In this document: in pieces, positions 15,870 to 24,450 of the stretch
Position numbering within the stretch: position 1 is the stretch's first letter
How the letters are laid out: each line of letters starts with the position of its first letter
NCBI GenBank assembly: GCA_009602725.1
Contig: WELB01000011.1
Span: forward strand, 1 to 24,549
DNA: 24,549 nucleotides
Source: Spirogloea muscicola
Taxonomy: Eukaryota; Streptophyta; Zygnematophyceae; Spirogloeales; Spirogloeaceae
Direction: 5' to 3'
The notes under the pieces: model-generated
Seen by the model: only the letters and a program-made list of their open reading frames with translations
Database searches by the model: none
Told to the model about the DNA's origin: nothing
Program-made: the position numbers and the translations under genes

Positions 15870-16100
15870 ATCTTGTACATTCCTTTGGGTTGGCCTTTCA
15901 CAGCCACTTCTATTAATAGGCAGAGCTGTTCTTCTTTCAGCCCTCGCCCCCTCTGGAAGAGCTCTGGGATGAGCTTTGAATGAGCTCTCGGAATGCTCTG
16001 GAAGTTACTTGATTTACTGGGCTGGCCAATCACTGCCATCGCCCTTTTCTGGAAGAGTCCTTTTTGGCTGAGTTTTGTTAGCGGCAGAGCTTGCGTAAAC
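15870..16100 (+). mobile_element. Worn LINE 3' hairpins upstream of the ROMO1-like gene
   Basis: A hairpin GGGTTGGCCTTTCACAGCC at 15887-15905 has a tail ending CAGAGCTGTTCTTC. A more degenerate one, GGGCTGGCCAATCACTGCC, lies at about 16019-16037. No protein tail. 16101-16243 is GC-rich 5' flank with no repeat seen. Confidence 0.5.
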
Positions 16101-16243
16101 CCAGGGCGTTCCGCCGCATCCCCCGCATGGCTGCCGCTAGCCCCCGCTAGGGCCCCCAAAACCCCCGCGCTTGACAGCGTAAGCGGGAGGGGCGCATTCC
16201 GGCAGAAGCTCGCCACTCCGGCCCGGCTGGGCTAGCAAGGGCC

Positions 16244-17033
16244 ATGGACCGGTGCACGAACCGTGTCATTGCCGGAGTTACCATCGGCAGCGCTGTCGGG
16301 GGTGCCATCGGTCAGCGCCATCGGCTTTATGCTGCCATCCGCATGCTGCTGGCCACCGCTGAGCTGCTGCCTCGCAGCGGCTCGTCGCCTTCCTTAAGAA
16401 CCGCCAAGCGGTGCAGGCCCCAAGAATTTGCGGGCTTGCAAAGAGGCTGAGCAGGCTTGCATTTAAACGAGCTGTCAGCGGCGCTTTCAGGTGCCGTGTA
16501 TGGAACGTATGAAGCCTTCCGCTACAGAGTACGTCTGCTCCTACTTCTCCCACAGCTTTACTCGCTGGCCCCTTCTCCTCTCCTCGAGGAGTGTCATTGC
16601 CCTGAAAGTGCTCAATTGCTTAGAGTGCTCAATTGCTTGGACTGGTCGGCGCTGCACGTACAGCGAATCCACATGGCAAGGCATGGAGTCCGTTTGAGAC
16701 CACCAGTCTGCGCCCCAAATCAGCGATGGTCCTACTGTAGGAAAGGGGTTTGTTTCAGACTGACCGTTGGAGACGATCAGACCTGGTGTAGCTTGTGTAG
16801 GTTGTAGCATCATGTCAGTCAGGAATCGTTACACCTGAGAAAGCCGAAATAGAGACAGGACAGCCTGCAATACTTCATGGTGGATTGCTGCTGAGGTTGA
16901 GCCTGCTGTTTGCAACCAGGTGCCAGGCATAATGAAGGTGAGGTACGTGGGGCAGACGACGCTTGGAAGTGCAGCAGTTTTTGGCCTTTTCCTAGGAGCG
17001 GGGAGCCTCATCCACTGTGGCAAGTCACACTGA
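16244..17033 (+). CDS. ROMO1: ROMO1/Mgr2-like mitochondrial inner-membrane protein, 3 exons
   Basis: Exons 16244-16310, 16491-16528, 16920-17033; GT-AG introns, phases close to 72 aa with stop TGA at 17031. Small proteins of this family sit in the mitochondrial inner membrane. Yeast Mgr2 is a TIM23 translocase subunit that gates lateral sorting, and animal ROMO1 is linked to reactive oxygen and cristae structure. The sequence shows a short N-terminus with Cys4 (MDRCTNRV), a glycine-rich first membrane helix 'GVTIGSAVGGAIGGAVYGTY', a basic loop 'AFRYRVPGIMKVRYVGQ', a second helix 'TTLGSAAVFGLFLGAGSLIH' and the terminal CGK motif. Length and both glycine-spaced helices fit the family closely. 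The alternative exon 2 acceptor at 16479 would change 'GGAIGGAV' and fits the family pattern less well. Exons 2 (38 nt) and 1 (67 nt) are very short. Confidence 0.9.
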
Positions 17034-17600
17034 CCTCCACATCTGCAGCTCCTGCCAGGTATACAGCTCGGTATCCAAGTGTCACAACAAGTGATGAGCA
17101 GAAGGCCATCACCTGCATCTACAACGTCACTCTTGTGGCTCTGGCTCTGCATGCCCGAGCTATCAGCTCATGAGGACTGGAGTGAACAAGCACGTCCTGT
17201 GTACTAGCTGCTATGGGCTTCAACGAGCGTGACTTTCTTGAGATTGGAGTTACTGCAGATTCTACATGCTGGACCTTTTGGACTGGCAGTAGAAGGCCAC
17301 AGAGATCTCCACTCGGCATTCTCAACGTTACTACTTTGAGTGAGTCAACTGTGGACCGTCATTTTATGCCACTGCAACCAATCAGCCCCACAATGGCATC
17401 CAGCCCACGCAGCAAGGTCACAGTTGCAGACAACGGCGGATTCCCAAGGCTCCTTAGCTGCCTTGGTCAATGACGCAACAAGACTCCTGGTGAGACAGGG
17501 GCTAGAGATACAGGCCTGATGCTGTGAGGTAACAGTGGTTGGAAGGCCCGCAAAGAGCAGTCTTTCCAGACATTATCTTTGATTGAACCGTCTTCTTACG
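17034..17600. other. 3' flank of the ROMO1-like gene, nothing recognised
   Basis: An 86-codon plus frame (17213-17473) has no family pattern and falls where the 3' UTR should lie. No hairpin, LINE tail or splice-supported exon was found. Confidence 0.4.
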
Positions 17601-17710
17601 TGCCTCTCCATCTATGAAAGTTAGCTCTTCCAAAGGGGGCAAGGGCTGTGAGAGCCTAGCCCGGAAAGAATGGACAAGGTCCGAAGGGGTCAGAAAGAGC
17701 AAAAACACAT
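17601..17710 (-). mobile_element. LINE 3' end, hairpin relic
   Basis: Minus strand: CGGACCTTGTCCATTC, hairpin GGGCTAGGCTCTCACAGCCC (17643-17662), tail ending GGAAGAGCTAACTTTC. No protein tail. Confidence 0.6.
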
Positions 17711-18160
17711 AGCTATGCAAGTACCACAGACGATGGTACGAAAAGGGGCACTTCACAAGGACATGCAGATGTGCAAAGATGGCGGAGATTTGTAGCTTGA
17801 TTTCGGCATACATGCACAAGTTCATAGAAGCCGGATGTTGCAACTTGACTTTGATAGGACACTCCCTCAAGCATGCCACCGTGACATCGTGTCAAAGGCA
17901 AAGCACTGTTTGACACCAGCCTGGGCCGACTAGGAAGGTTGCAGCAAGGCAGGCGCGTATGTGTAAGCAATGTATGCGAGGCATGCACCTGTAGGACTCC
18001 CACGAAGGGGCCGCAAGAGGCGGAGCACTCATGGGTTGCCAGAGACTGCCTCAGCGCGCTGGGAGCCTCCCAGTACGGCTATGTGGGGCTATGCTGCCGT
18101 TTGCTGGGAGCCGGGAGAATCGGCAGCAGGTGCCGAGGAAGAAGCCCCATTGAATGGGGC
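17711..18160. other. Unassigned spacer with a perfect 8-bp palindrome
   Basis: No gene or LINE tail recognised. At 18144-18160 lies GCCCCATT-G-AATGGGGC, a perfect inverted repeat with a single-base centre, just before the next hairpin cluster. Confidence 0.4.
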
Positions 18161-18345
18161 GACTGTGAGAAAAGAAGATTTCTTCCGAGCGGGGCGAGGG
18201 CTGTCGCAAGCCAGCCAGTCTGAAAGGCCAGCCTTGAAGAAGTAAGCTCATCCAAAAGGGGAGACGCTGTGAAAAGTCACAGCCCGAAAAGCGTAGACAA
18301 GGTCTGAAGGGGCCGGAAGCGCAACGACACACAAATAAGCAAGTA
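18161..18345 (-). mobile_element. Tandem pair of LINE 3' hairpins
   Basis: Minus strand: CGGCCCCTTCAGACCTTG, hairpin at 18266-18284 with tail ATGAGCTTACTTC, directly followed by a second hairpin at 18198-18216 with its own tail. The arrangement suggests one 3' end inserted at, or beside, another. Confidence 0.6.
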
Positions 18346-18469
18346 CCGCGAAGGATGGTCAATTGGTATCCCTAGTAAGCAGCCGAAAGGATGAGGAGTG
18401 AACTAGGTCTAACAAGTAACGTCTTAGAAGGCCCGAGATCACAAAGCACGCAGCTTGCAAGTGGCTATC

Positions 18470-18600
18470 AAAAGAAGAAGGAAGTGCTCGCCTGTAAAGG
18501 GTAGGGGCTGGGAAAAGGCAAGCCCAAAAAGAATGGACAAGGTCCAAAGAGCCAAAAGGTGCCGAAAAGAAAACTACACAGCTAGACACGAGATGACGGC
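18470..18600 (-). mobile_element. LINE 3' end with hairpin
   Basis: Minus strand: TTTGGACCTTGTCCATTC, hairpin at 18505-18525, tail ACAGGCGAGCACTTCC. The UTR start matches the sub-lineage at 12731-12964 and 19533-19730. Confidence 0.65.
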
Positions 18601-18605
18601 AGATG

Positions 18606-18960
18606 GAAGCTTAGGGCAGCAGAGCGAGCAGCCTGGCTTCACTATCGCTCAAGTCTCCGGAGGCGCTTGGTCATTTCCTTGCGATGGTCCCTTGCCTTCA
18701 CGTTTCCCTTGCGTGCAGACCGCACTTTGGCTGCGGGCCCCGGGCTTCCGTCAGGGCGACGTCTACCCGCCTGCTAGCTATTCCTATTAGCGTCGTACTG
18801 ATTAGCGGTTACTGAGAGTCCCCTTACTGCCGTCTTAGTATTTAAGTACCTTGCTTTCTGCTCCATCCGGCTCCTTCCGACCTTGTCAAGTCCTTTGGGC
18901 TGTGGCCTCTCACAGTCAGCCCGATAAGAATTGACAAAGGTGCGAAGGGGCCCAATGACG
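18606..18960 (+). mobile_element. Plus-strand LINE tail with fused opposed hairpins
   Basis: Encodes 'QQSEQPGFT', a decayed middle, then 'GFRQGDVYPPASYSY' and stop at 18787; the closest relative is the tail at 12656-13448. Its 3' UTR reaches GGGCTGTGGCCTCTCACAG (18898-18916) and changes straight into the minus-oriented GTCAGCCCGATAAGAATTG. One hairpin arm is therefore shared by two opposed elements. Confidence 0.65.
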
Positions 18961-19014
18961 GAGGGGCTCTGAAAGCGGTTAGCAGCTACGAAGGGGCTTG
19001 AAGTTGTTAATGTC

Positions 19015-19284
19015 AGAACACAGCCACCAGTCAATCTGGCCGCGCTTCCCCGCGCTTCCTGTTGTTCTCAAGCTTAGTACGCACGAGTGAGCAGCAGCAA
19101 GTCGGAGTAATAACTCGCATGAACTAGAAGAAGTGGCACTCCCAATGGGGGCAAGGGCTGTGAAAAGCCAGCCCGAAAGAAACTTACAAAGGTTCGAAGA
19201 GGCCAAATGACCGAGGGGCCTAAAAGCGCTTAGCAGCTACGAAGGGGCCTGAAGATGCTATGTCAGCACGGGGGGAGGTCGGTA
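19015..19284 (-). mobile_element. LINE tail end and a second 3' hairpin copy, both minus
   Basis: At 19080-19125 the minus strand reads 'ASYYSDLLLLTRAY'. From 19128 a second minus 3' end begins: tail TTGGGAGTGCCACTTC, hairpin at 19155-19174, and UTR to about 19280. At the left edge a plus-sense GATTGACTGG-type tail variant lies at 19023-19045. Confidence 0.6.
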
Positions 19285-19532
19285 CTCAGTAGTTACGTGG
19301 GAGAAGCCTCAAATCCGACAGACTAGCTGCCAGTAAACTATCCCCCTGACGAAAGGCGGAGGCCGCAGCGAGAGCACGGCCAGCACGCAGATGCAAGGCG
19401 TGGGCCATGGACTGCTGATAGAAGAAGAAGTGGCACTCCTAATGGTGGCAAGGGCTGCGACAAGCCAGCCCAAAAAGAGTTGACAGGCTGAAGGGAGACT
19501 GACAATCGCATGCGATAGACTTGGGCCCACGA
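19285..19532 (-). mobile_element. LINE tail with a 68-bp micro-insertion
   Basis: With 19419-19486 removed, the minus strand reads 'RSWAQVYRMRLSVSLQQSMA', 'HALHLRAGRALAAA' with a shift, then 'SLSDLRLLPRNY' near 19290. Nearest relative: the copy at 14981-15515, which lacks the insertion. Confidence 0.75.
19419..19486 (-). mobile_element. 68-bp micro-insertion: hairpin plus tail
   Basis: GCTGA is repeated at 19414-19418 and 19487-19491. The insert is a short lead, the hairpin GGGCTGGCTTGTCGCAGCCC (19452-19471) and the tail TTAGGAGTGCCACTTCTTC in minus orientation. Confidence 0.82.
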
Positions 19533-19795
19533 GCGAAGTGCTCCCATTGAGAAGAGGGGCTGGCAAGCCAGCCCTAAAAAATGGACGATGTCCAAAGCCA
19601 AAGAAAGAGGAGCCGGAAAAGGACTACACTACAAAACATTGCAAAACACGGAGACGAGGCAGAGGGAAGCTCAGTACCCACGACCCACGAGTGAGCAACA
19701 TCAGGTCTGAGTAGCTCGTTGCAGGAAAAGAAGAAATTGCTCGGGAAGGGAAAGAGGCACTCCGCCAAGACCCCAGAGGCGGCGGCCAATGGAGA
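19533..19795 (-). mobile_element. LINE tail and 3' UTR
   Basis: Minus strand: 'LAAASGVLAECLFPFP' near 19790-19735, 'SYSDLMLLTRGS' near 19725-19690, UTR, the perfect hairpin GGGCTGGCTTGCCAGCCC (19557-19574) and the tail AATGGGAGCACTTCG. It is inserted at, or abuts, the 5' end of the preceding copy. Confidence 0.65.
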
Positions 19796-19929
19796 CGAGC
19801 CAGTCACTGGTGCCCGGCGCCGGGCCTAGCAGGCCACGTGGCGGCAAGCCAGCAGGGTGGTGCTCGCGCGCCTGCACGGGCAACACGCGCCACGACACCT
19901 TCGGGAGCCCACCCAACCAGCCGCGGTGA

Positions 19930-20330
19930 AAACGTGTGTATCAAGAGGTGGGGAGGCCATGTGTGGCCAAGTACGAAGGCAAGCACATTGACAAATGTAC
20001 GTCACCTGCTGCTAACGGCTAGCCGGCTAGCTACTCAGACTTGCATCTTCTGACTAGAGGTCGCTAACTGATGCTCGAATACCGGACAGCAATCGACAAG
20101 CTCTTGAACTACCGGCCAAGGCTCGACCAGCTTTCTGATGCAACGCATGAGCCTGAGCTCGCTGCAGACAAGCTGACATTCGACCTCGCAAAAATGACAG
20201 ATAGGCTGCCGGCATACCCATCTGGGCTGGAAGCATATCCTCGCGTCGTGCATATCCGAGACTCGCTATGTTCTCAAGTAGGGTATGAAGCCGGTGGGAG
20301 CCGGCGAAGGAGAGATGGCGCGCGGTGCGC
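19930..20330 (-). mobile_element. Subfamily C LINE tail and 3' UTR, first copy
   Basis: Minus strand: 'LHTLLENIASLGYARREDM', 'AAYLSFLRGRMSACLQRAQA', 'HALHQKAGRALAGSS', 'LLSGIRASVSDL', then a UTR with hairpin GGCCACACATGGCC (about 19958-19971). A plus-sense 'SYSDLHLLTRG' fragment (about 20028-20061) replaces the end of the tail. 19931-20140 is a roughly 200-bp direct duplicate of 20597-20796. The GC-rich 19800-19929 was not identified. Confidence 0.7.
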
Positions 20331-20432
20331 ATGACACGAACCTTTTTCTCATGTTGCCTGAATGTAACCATGTACTGGCTTGAATTGGCCTCCAGTTCAT
20401 TTCATGCGCACCGGGCGCCTTCTCTCGCATGA
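20296..20432. mobile_element. Inverted pair of subfamily B 3' ends
   Basis: A minus-oriented B tail (GGCGCGCGGTGCGCATG, about 20319-20335) faces a plus-oriented B module at 20368-20432 (GAATTGGCCTCC, ATGCGCACCGGGCGCCTTC). The 40-nt spacer is unique. Confidence 0.6.
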
Positions 20433-20596
20433 AAGAAGATGGAGAGACCAGATCAAGCCAATGTCCCTGAAAGGAAGACTCCTCCAGTGCTCCTCCACGG
20501 CTGAAATTGGCCAGCCCAGGGGAAAAGACGCAAGTGCTCGCCCATTGAGGACGAGAGACGGGGCCGAGGTGTTGCCGCCCAAGTGGCTCCTCAGTA
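20433..20596. other. Short spacer with an A-tail fragment
   Basis: At 20527-20545 the minus-sense word AAGTGCTCGCCCATTGAGG, an A-type tail without its hairpin, is visible. Nothing else recognised. Confidence 0.4.
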
Positions 20597-20796
20597 AATG
20601 CGTGTATATTAAGAGATGGGGAGGCCATGTGTGGCCAAGTACAAAGGCAAGCACATTGGACAAATGTACGTCACCTGCTGCTAAGCTGACCCGCTCAGTA
20701 ACCACGAGTCAGCACATAGAGGTCGCTAGCTGACGCTCGAATACCGGACGGCAATTGACTAGCTCTTGTGCCAGCAGCTAAGGCTCGACCAGCTTT
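20597..20796 (-). mobile_element. Subfamily C LINE 3' end, second copy, upstream of glyoxalase I
   Basis: Minus strand: 'KAGRALAAGTRAS', 'IRASASDLYVLTRGY', stop near 20694, then the C 3' UTR with hairpin GGCCACACATGGCC (20623-20636). Homology to 19931-20130 stops exactly at the N at 20797, 197 bp before the glyoxalase I ATG. Confidence 0.75.
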
Positions 20797-20993
20797 NGAA
20801 CGAACTGTGAAAGTGGTGATGCGGAGCGAGGCGGGCCCGACGACGAGAGACGGGGCCGCGCTGTTGCTCCCAAGTGGCTCCCCAGTTGAGGCGTCGAACA
20901 AGGCCCCCTTCTCTTCCATCCACCACCCTCCACCCCCCGTCCCATCCCCATAGCCCGCCCAGGGCCGCCGCCGTCCCCGCCTCCCTCCCCCCT

Positions 20994-23676
20994 ATGGCCA
21001 CGCTGCCCGCCGCAAGACTGGCGGCCGCTCCCCCTCTCGCGCCGCTGCTCCTCCAGCCCGCCCGCCGCGCCGGCCCGGCCGCCCGCCTTCCACCCCAGCT
21101 CCGCGAGCTGCTGCGCTGCCGGCGCGTCGCCTCGCCGCTGCACATCAGCTGCGGCTTTGTGCGCGACGGCCTGCTCTTCTCCCAGGCTCCGCGTGCGTGG
21201 AGCTACCTCCCTCATCCTGAGCCATCAGCTCACTGCTTCTGCTGCAACTGGAACTTGATGCTTGCCCGAGGCAATGCAGCTGAGCCTGGTGGATGGCTCT
21301 CCTGTTTGAACCCGGCAGGTCGGACGCTCCTTCTGCAGGGGGCTGCTGCTGTCGTCATGTCGCAGGCAGCCGCTGGCGAAGGCGCTGTAGCTGCTCCAGC
21401 CGCAGAGTCTGAGGCTGTCAACTTTGCGAAGACTGACGACCGGCGCATGCTGCATGTGGTGTACCGCGTTGGTGATCTGGACCGGACCATCAAGTAGGCT
21501 TGACTGTTTCCTTGTCACACTCGTGCACCAGCAGAGATCCATGCAGCATACACCTTGCGAGGATGCTGATATAAGGCTGGTGAGGGCAGCAATGCAACTT
21601 GAGGCTGCGCGGCTGCGAGCAAATTGGCCAGGTTCTACACGGAGTGCCTGGGCATGAAGTTGCTCCGCAAGCGCGACATTCCCGAGGAGAAGTATTCCAA
21701 TGCTTTTCTCGGCTACGGTCCTGAGACCACGAACTTTGCCGTCGAGCTGACTTACAGTTAGTAGCTTCTGATCCTTCTGCACGGCAAGGTTGCAAGAGTA
21801 GATGACTGAATGCAGGATGCAGGCCGGAGCCCTCGACAGACTGTGGTGTCCATTTGCTGACCTTCGGTCCTCATCTGTGAGCAGACTATGAGAAGGACAA
21901 GTATGACCTGGGCACTGGCTTTGGACATTTTGGTATTGCTGTTGAGGATGTGAGTACAGCCTGTCCACTACTTACAGCTCTCAGCAGCAATCCTTCCTGG
22001 CTGGCGATGCCGCAGCAGACATAAGTTCACACATGTGACAATGCCGCTACTACTGGCAGAAGTACAATGCTCAAAGGCTGAAAGATTGTAGGAGATCATG
22101 CAACCTCAGTCAATGTACTCAACGGAGCAGGTCCACATGATGACAAGTGTGCACCTTCGTGGTCCTCAGACACTTACCTCAACAGCTGACTCATAAAATA
22201 TGCACCCTCTACGCATCTTCTATGTGAATGATTGACCGAAATGTGCTAGCTGGTTGTTGCACTGGCGTTGTTCATGTACAGGTTCCCAAGACAGTTGAGC
22301 TTGTGCGCGCCAAGGGTGGGAAGGTGGCCAGGGAACCAGGTCCAGTGAAAGGTGGAAAGACTGTGATAGCATTCGTTGAGGTTGTTATCTCTCTACCAGC
22401 TCTGGCCATGACCTCCCAATGACTCTGATGCGTGAGACTTAGCGAGCCAGAGTTAGCTCCTCCACTGCAGTGCGAGTAGACGGGGGATGAGGATGAGGGT
22501 TGATGACTGGAGGGTATAGCCAGGCAGGAGGGCTGAGATGTTGAAGAGCTGTGCAGGATGCAGATGGATACAAGTTTGAAATCCTGCAGAGGCCGTCAAC
22601 GCCAGAGCCTCTTTGCCAGGTCATGCTGCGAGTTGGTGACCTGGATCGCTCCATTGAATTCTATGAGAAGGTTCGTTTGTGCATGTAAAGTCTTGCCGCT
22701 CTGTCATTTGGAGGCTGCTTGTTGCTGTCGTTTTGAGTAGCTTGTCCACACTTGTTGGGCTGCCCATGCACATCAGCGGCCCTTCGAAAGGACAGTCCAT
22801 CTAGGCCTACTTGATGAGGCTCCTGCCTGCTATTGTCAGACAGGTAACGAGAAGCACACATCTGCTCTTGAGACATGAATTACTTACTGTACTGAGCTGC
22901 TTACTGCACTCGAGCTCCTCTCCCTTGGCAGGCGTACGGGATGAAGTTGCTACGCAAGCGCGATAATCCGGAGAACAAGGTATGCTGCGCACGTGCCAGC
23001 GTGACCTAGAGAGGGAGGAAGCTGACGCTGACAAGTGGCAGCATTTCGGCTCACGGCGACAGTAGCATGCAGATGACAAGTGGGAGCTTCTGATGATTGT
23101 CAACATGCAGTACACCATTGCAATGATGGGCTACGGGCCTGAGGAGCAGAACACAGTGGTGGAGTTGACGTACAATTATGGCACGAAAGAGTATACACAG
23201 GGAGACGCCTATGGCCAGGTGCTCACTTTGTTCTTGTCAGGCAAGGTTGTTGTGACGGGCTGGGCATGGAGCCCAGCATTTGAGTGGTAGGCCGCCAAAG
23301 CGAGAAGTGCTAGCAATGTGGTACTGACAGCAGAGCACCCTAACTGCTCTGCAGATTGCGATCAGCACAAATGACGTCTACAAAACAGCAGAAGCCGTGA
23401 GAGAGGCTGGTGGCAAGATCACAAGAGAGCCAGGCCCGTTGCAAGGCCTGAACACCAAGATCATGGCTTGCCTGGACCCAGATGGCTGGAAGACGGTGAG
23501 TGAAGTGGCCACCACACAGCAGGGAGACGGGAAGGATCTGGTGCGAGGTGTCTTGCCATCGGGTGACGGAAGAGTGGATGTGCCAATCCTGCCATGCACT
23601 GGGCCTGAGAGGTTGTGCGTACGTGGGCGAGCAGGTGTTCGTGGACAAGGAGGACTTTCTCAAGGAGCTGGAGTAG
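20994..23676 (+). CDS. GLX1: Glyoxalase I (lactoylglutathione lyase), two-domain plant type, 10 exons
   Basis: Exons: 20994-21192, 21319-21493, 21632-21756, 21885-21949, 22282-22380, 22557-22670, 22932-22979, 23111-23218, 23355-23495, 23635-23676. All GT-AG, phases close to 371 aa. The enzyme isomerises the hemithioacetal of methylglyoxal and glutathione to S-lactoylglutathione. Residues 1 to about 100 form an Ala/Arg/Leu-rich extension without acidic residues at first, resembling a plastid or mitochondrial transit peptide. Domain 1 (about 109-235): '[20 protein letters not shown]', '[12 protein letters not shown]', '[16 protein letters not shown]'. Metal ligands are His112, Glu163, His181 and Glu229. 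Domain 2 (about 240-371): '[19 protein letters not shown]', '[14 protein letters not shown]', '[17 protein letters not shown]'; equivalent positions are Gln242, Glu293, Gln311 and Val359, so it is not a metal site, as in known plant homologues. Intron 1 (126 bp) is open and in frame. Identification is firm. Confidence 0.96.
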
Positions 23677-23764
23677 CGGGAAGGGAGGTGGGGCGAGGAG
23701 AGGGGGCCGCATCCATCCAGGAGGCGGAGAATGGGAGGCGGACAGCACTCCCGTGGGAGGGGGG

Positions 23765-24095
23765 GGGGGTGAGGTGCTGTGGAAACCAGCCCAGAAAGAA
23801 TGATGAAGAAGAGAGGCCCAGAAAGAAGAAAGGGCTCGCCCAAGGAGTATAGGAGGATAGGGGCTGGGTTGAGGGTTGAGGGTTGAGGGTTGAGGGTTTC
23901 GGGGGGGAGCTGTGGAAACCAGCCCAGAAAAAGAAGAAAGTGCCCGCCCATTGAGGATAGGGGCTGAGAAAGCCAGCCCAAAAAAGAAGAGCGAAGTACG
24001 AGAAGGGGGCCAGGGGGAGCGGCGAGAAAAGCAAGCACACAAAGAAACAAACAAGCCCAGAAAAGGGCGGCTGGGGGGGGGAGGGGGGGCTGCTG
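23765..24095 (-). mobile_element. Cluster of three minus LINE 3' hairpins downstream of glyoxalase I
   Basis: Hairpins or half-hairpins at about 23773-23792, 23860-23924 and 23961-23979, with tails resembling CAATGGGCGGGCACTTTC and GGCGAGCCCTTTC. The block GCTCCCCCTGGCCCCC follows at about 24008-24023. The middle hairpin's loop holds a heptamer array, listed separately. These probably lie in or just past the glyoxalase I 3' UTR. Confidence 0.65.
23866..23899 (+). repeat. GGGTTGA heptamer array, four units plus GGGTTT
   Basis: Four perfect GGGTTGA units (23866-23893) followed by GGGTTT. The unit differs by one base from the telomere-type GGGTTTA. It lies between the two arms of a LINE hairpin (GGGGCTGG on the left, CCAGCCC on the right at 23918-23924). 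Confidence 0.85.
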
Positions 24096-24450
24096 TCTGG
24101 CTCTGGCCAGGGGACCCACTTCCAGGAGCCTAGCGTCTCTGACCTAAGGCTGGTTAGAAGAGAGAGAAGGCGCGCGGGGCGCATGAATTGAAAGGGAGGC
24201 CAATTCAAGCCAATACATTGTTCAGGCAGAGTCGAGTGCAGACTAAACAATGCTACATAATACGGAGACCTAATCTAAGGTACCTAAGATGACATTAGTA
24301 CCCACGGGTGAGCACAAACAAATCTGACAAGCTATAACTTGGGGAGCTGGAGCGCCGCCACGAAAGCCGGAGGCCTGACTTAGAGCGCGCCCTGCAGGGG
24401 GGGTTAGAAGGGGTTACCGAGTGATCCGTAGCTGCTTTGTTTCTTTGATC
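24096..24450 (+). mobile_element. Plus-strand LINE tail split by a subfamily B insertion
   Basis: Left part 'SGSGQGTHFQEPSVSDLRLV' (to about 24154) is nearly identical to 7040-7090. After the insertion, 'RRGYRVIRSCF' corresponds to the end of the tail and the UTR start GTAGCTGCTTTG. From 24450 to the window end no further LINE sequence was identified with confidence. Confidence 0.75.
24161..24401 (-). mobile_element. Subfamily B LINE insertion with 9-bp target-site duplication
   Basis: GGTTAGAAG is duplicated at 24152-24160 and 24402-24410. In minus orientation the 241-bp insert reads a worn tail ending 'YSLSDLFVLTRGY' (stop near 24295), then a 3' UTR with GAACAATGT, GAATTG and CAATTC arms 10 nt apart, and the terminus GCGCGCCTTCTCTCT. 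It fixes the B module as a genuine LINE 3' terminus. Confidence 0.85.

Noticed and set aside
17213-17473. 86-codon frame downstream of the ROMO1-like gene as an extra exon or gene
   Set aside because: The ROMO1-like protein is complete at 17033 with the family's CGK end, and the frame shows no conserved pattern.
17502-18003. Minus-strand frames of 96-125 codons
   Set aside because: No recognisable domain, no splice continuation, and one overlaps a LINE hairpin relic.
18144-18160. Perfect palindrome GCCCCATT-G-AATGGGGC as an operator
   Set aside because: Single occurrence with no gene start nearby; likely debris of opposed tail sequences. Kept only as a note in the spacer entry.
23866-23899. 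Chromosome end or true telomere
   Set aside because: Only four variant heptamers, internal, flanked by LINE sequence on both sides.
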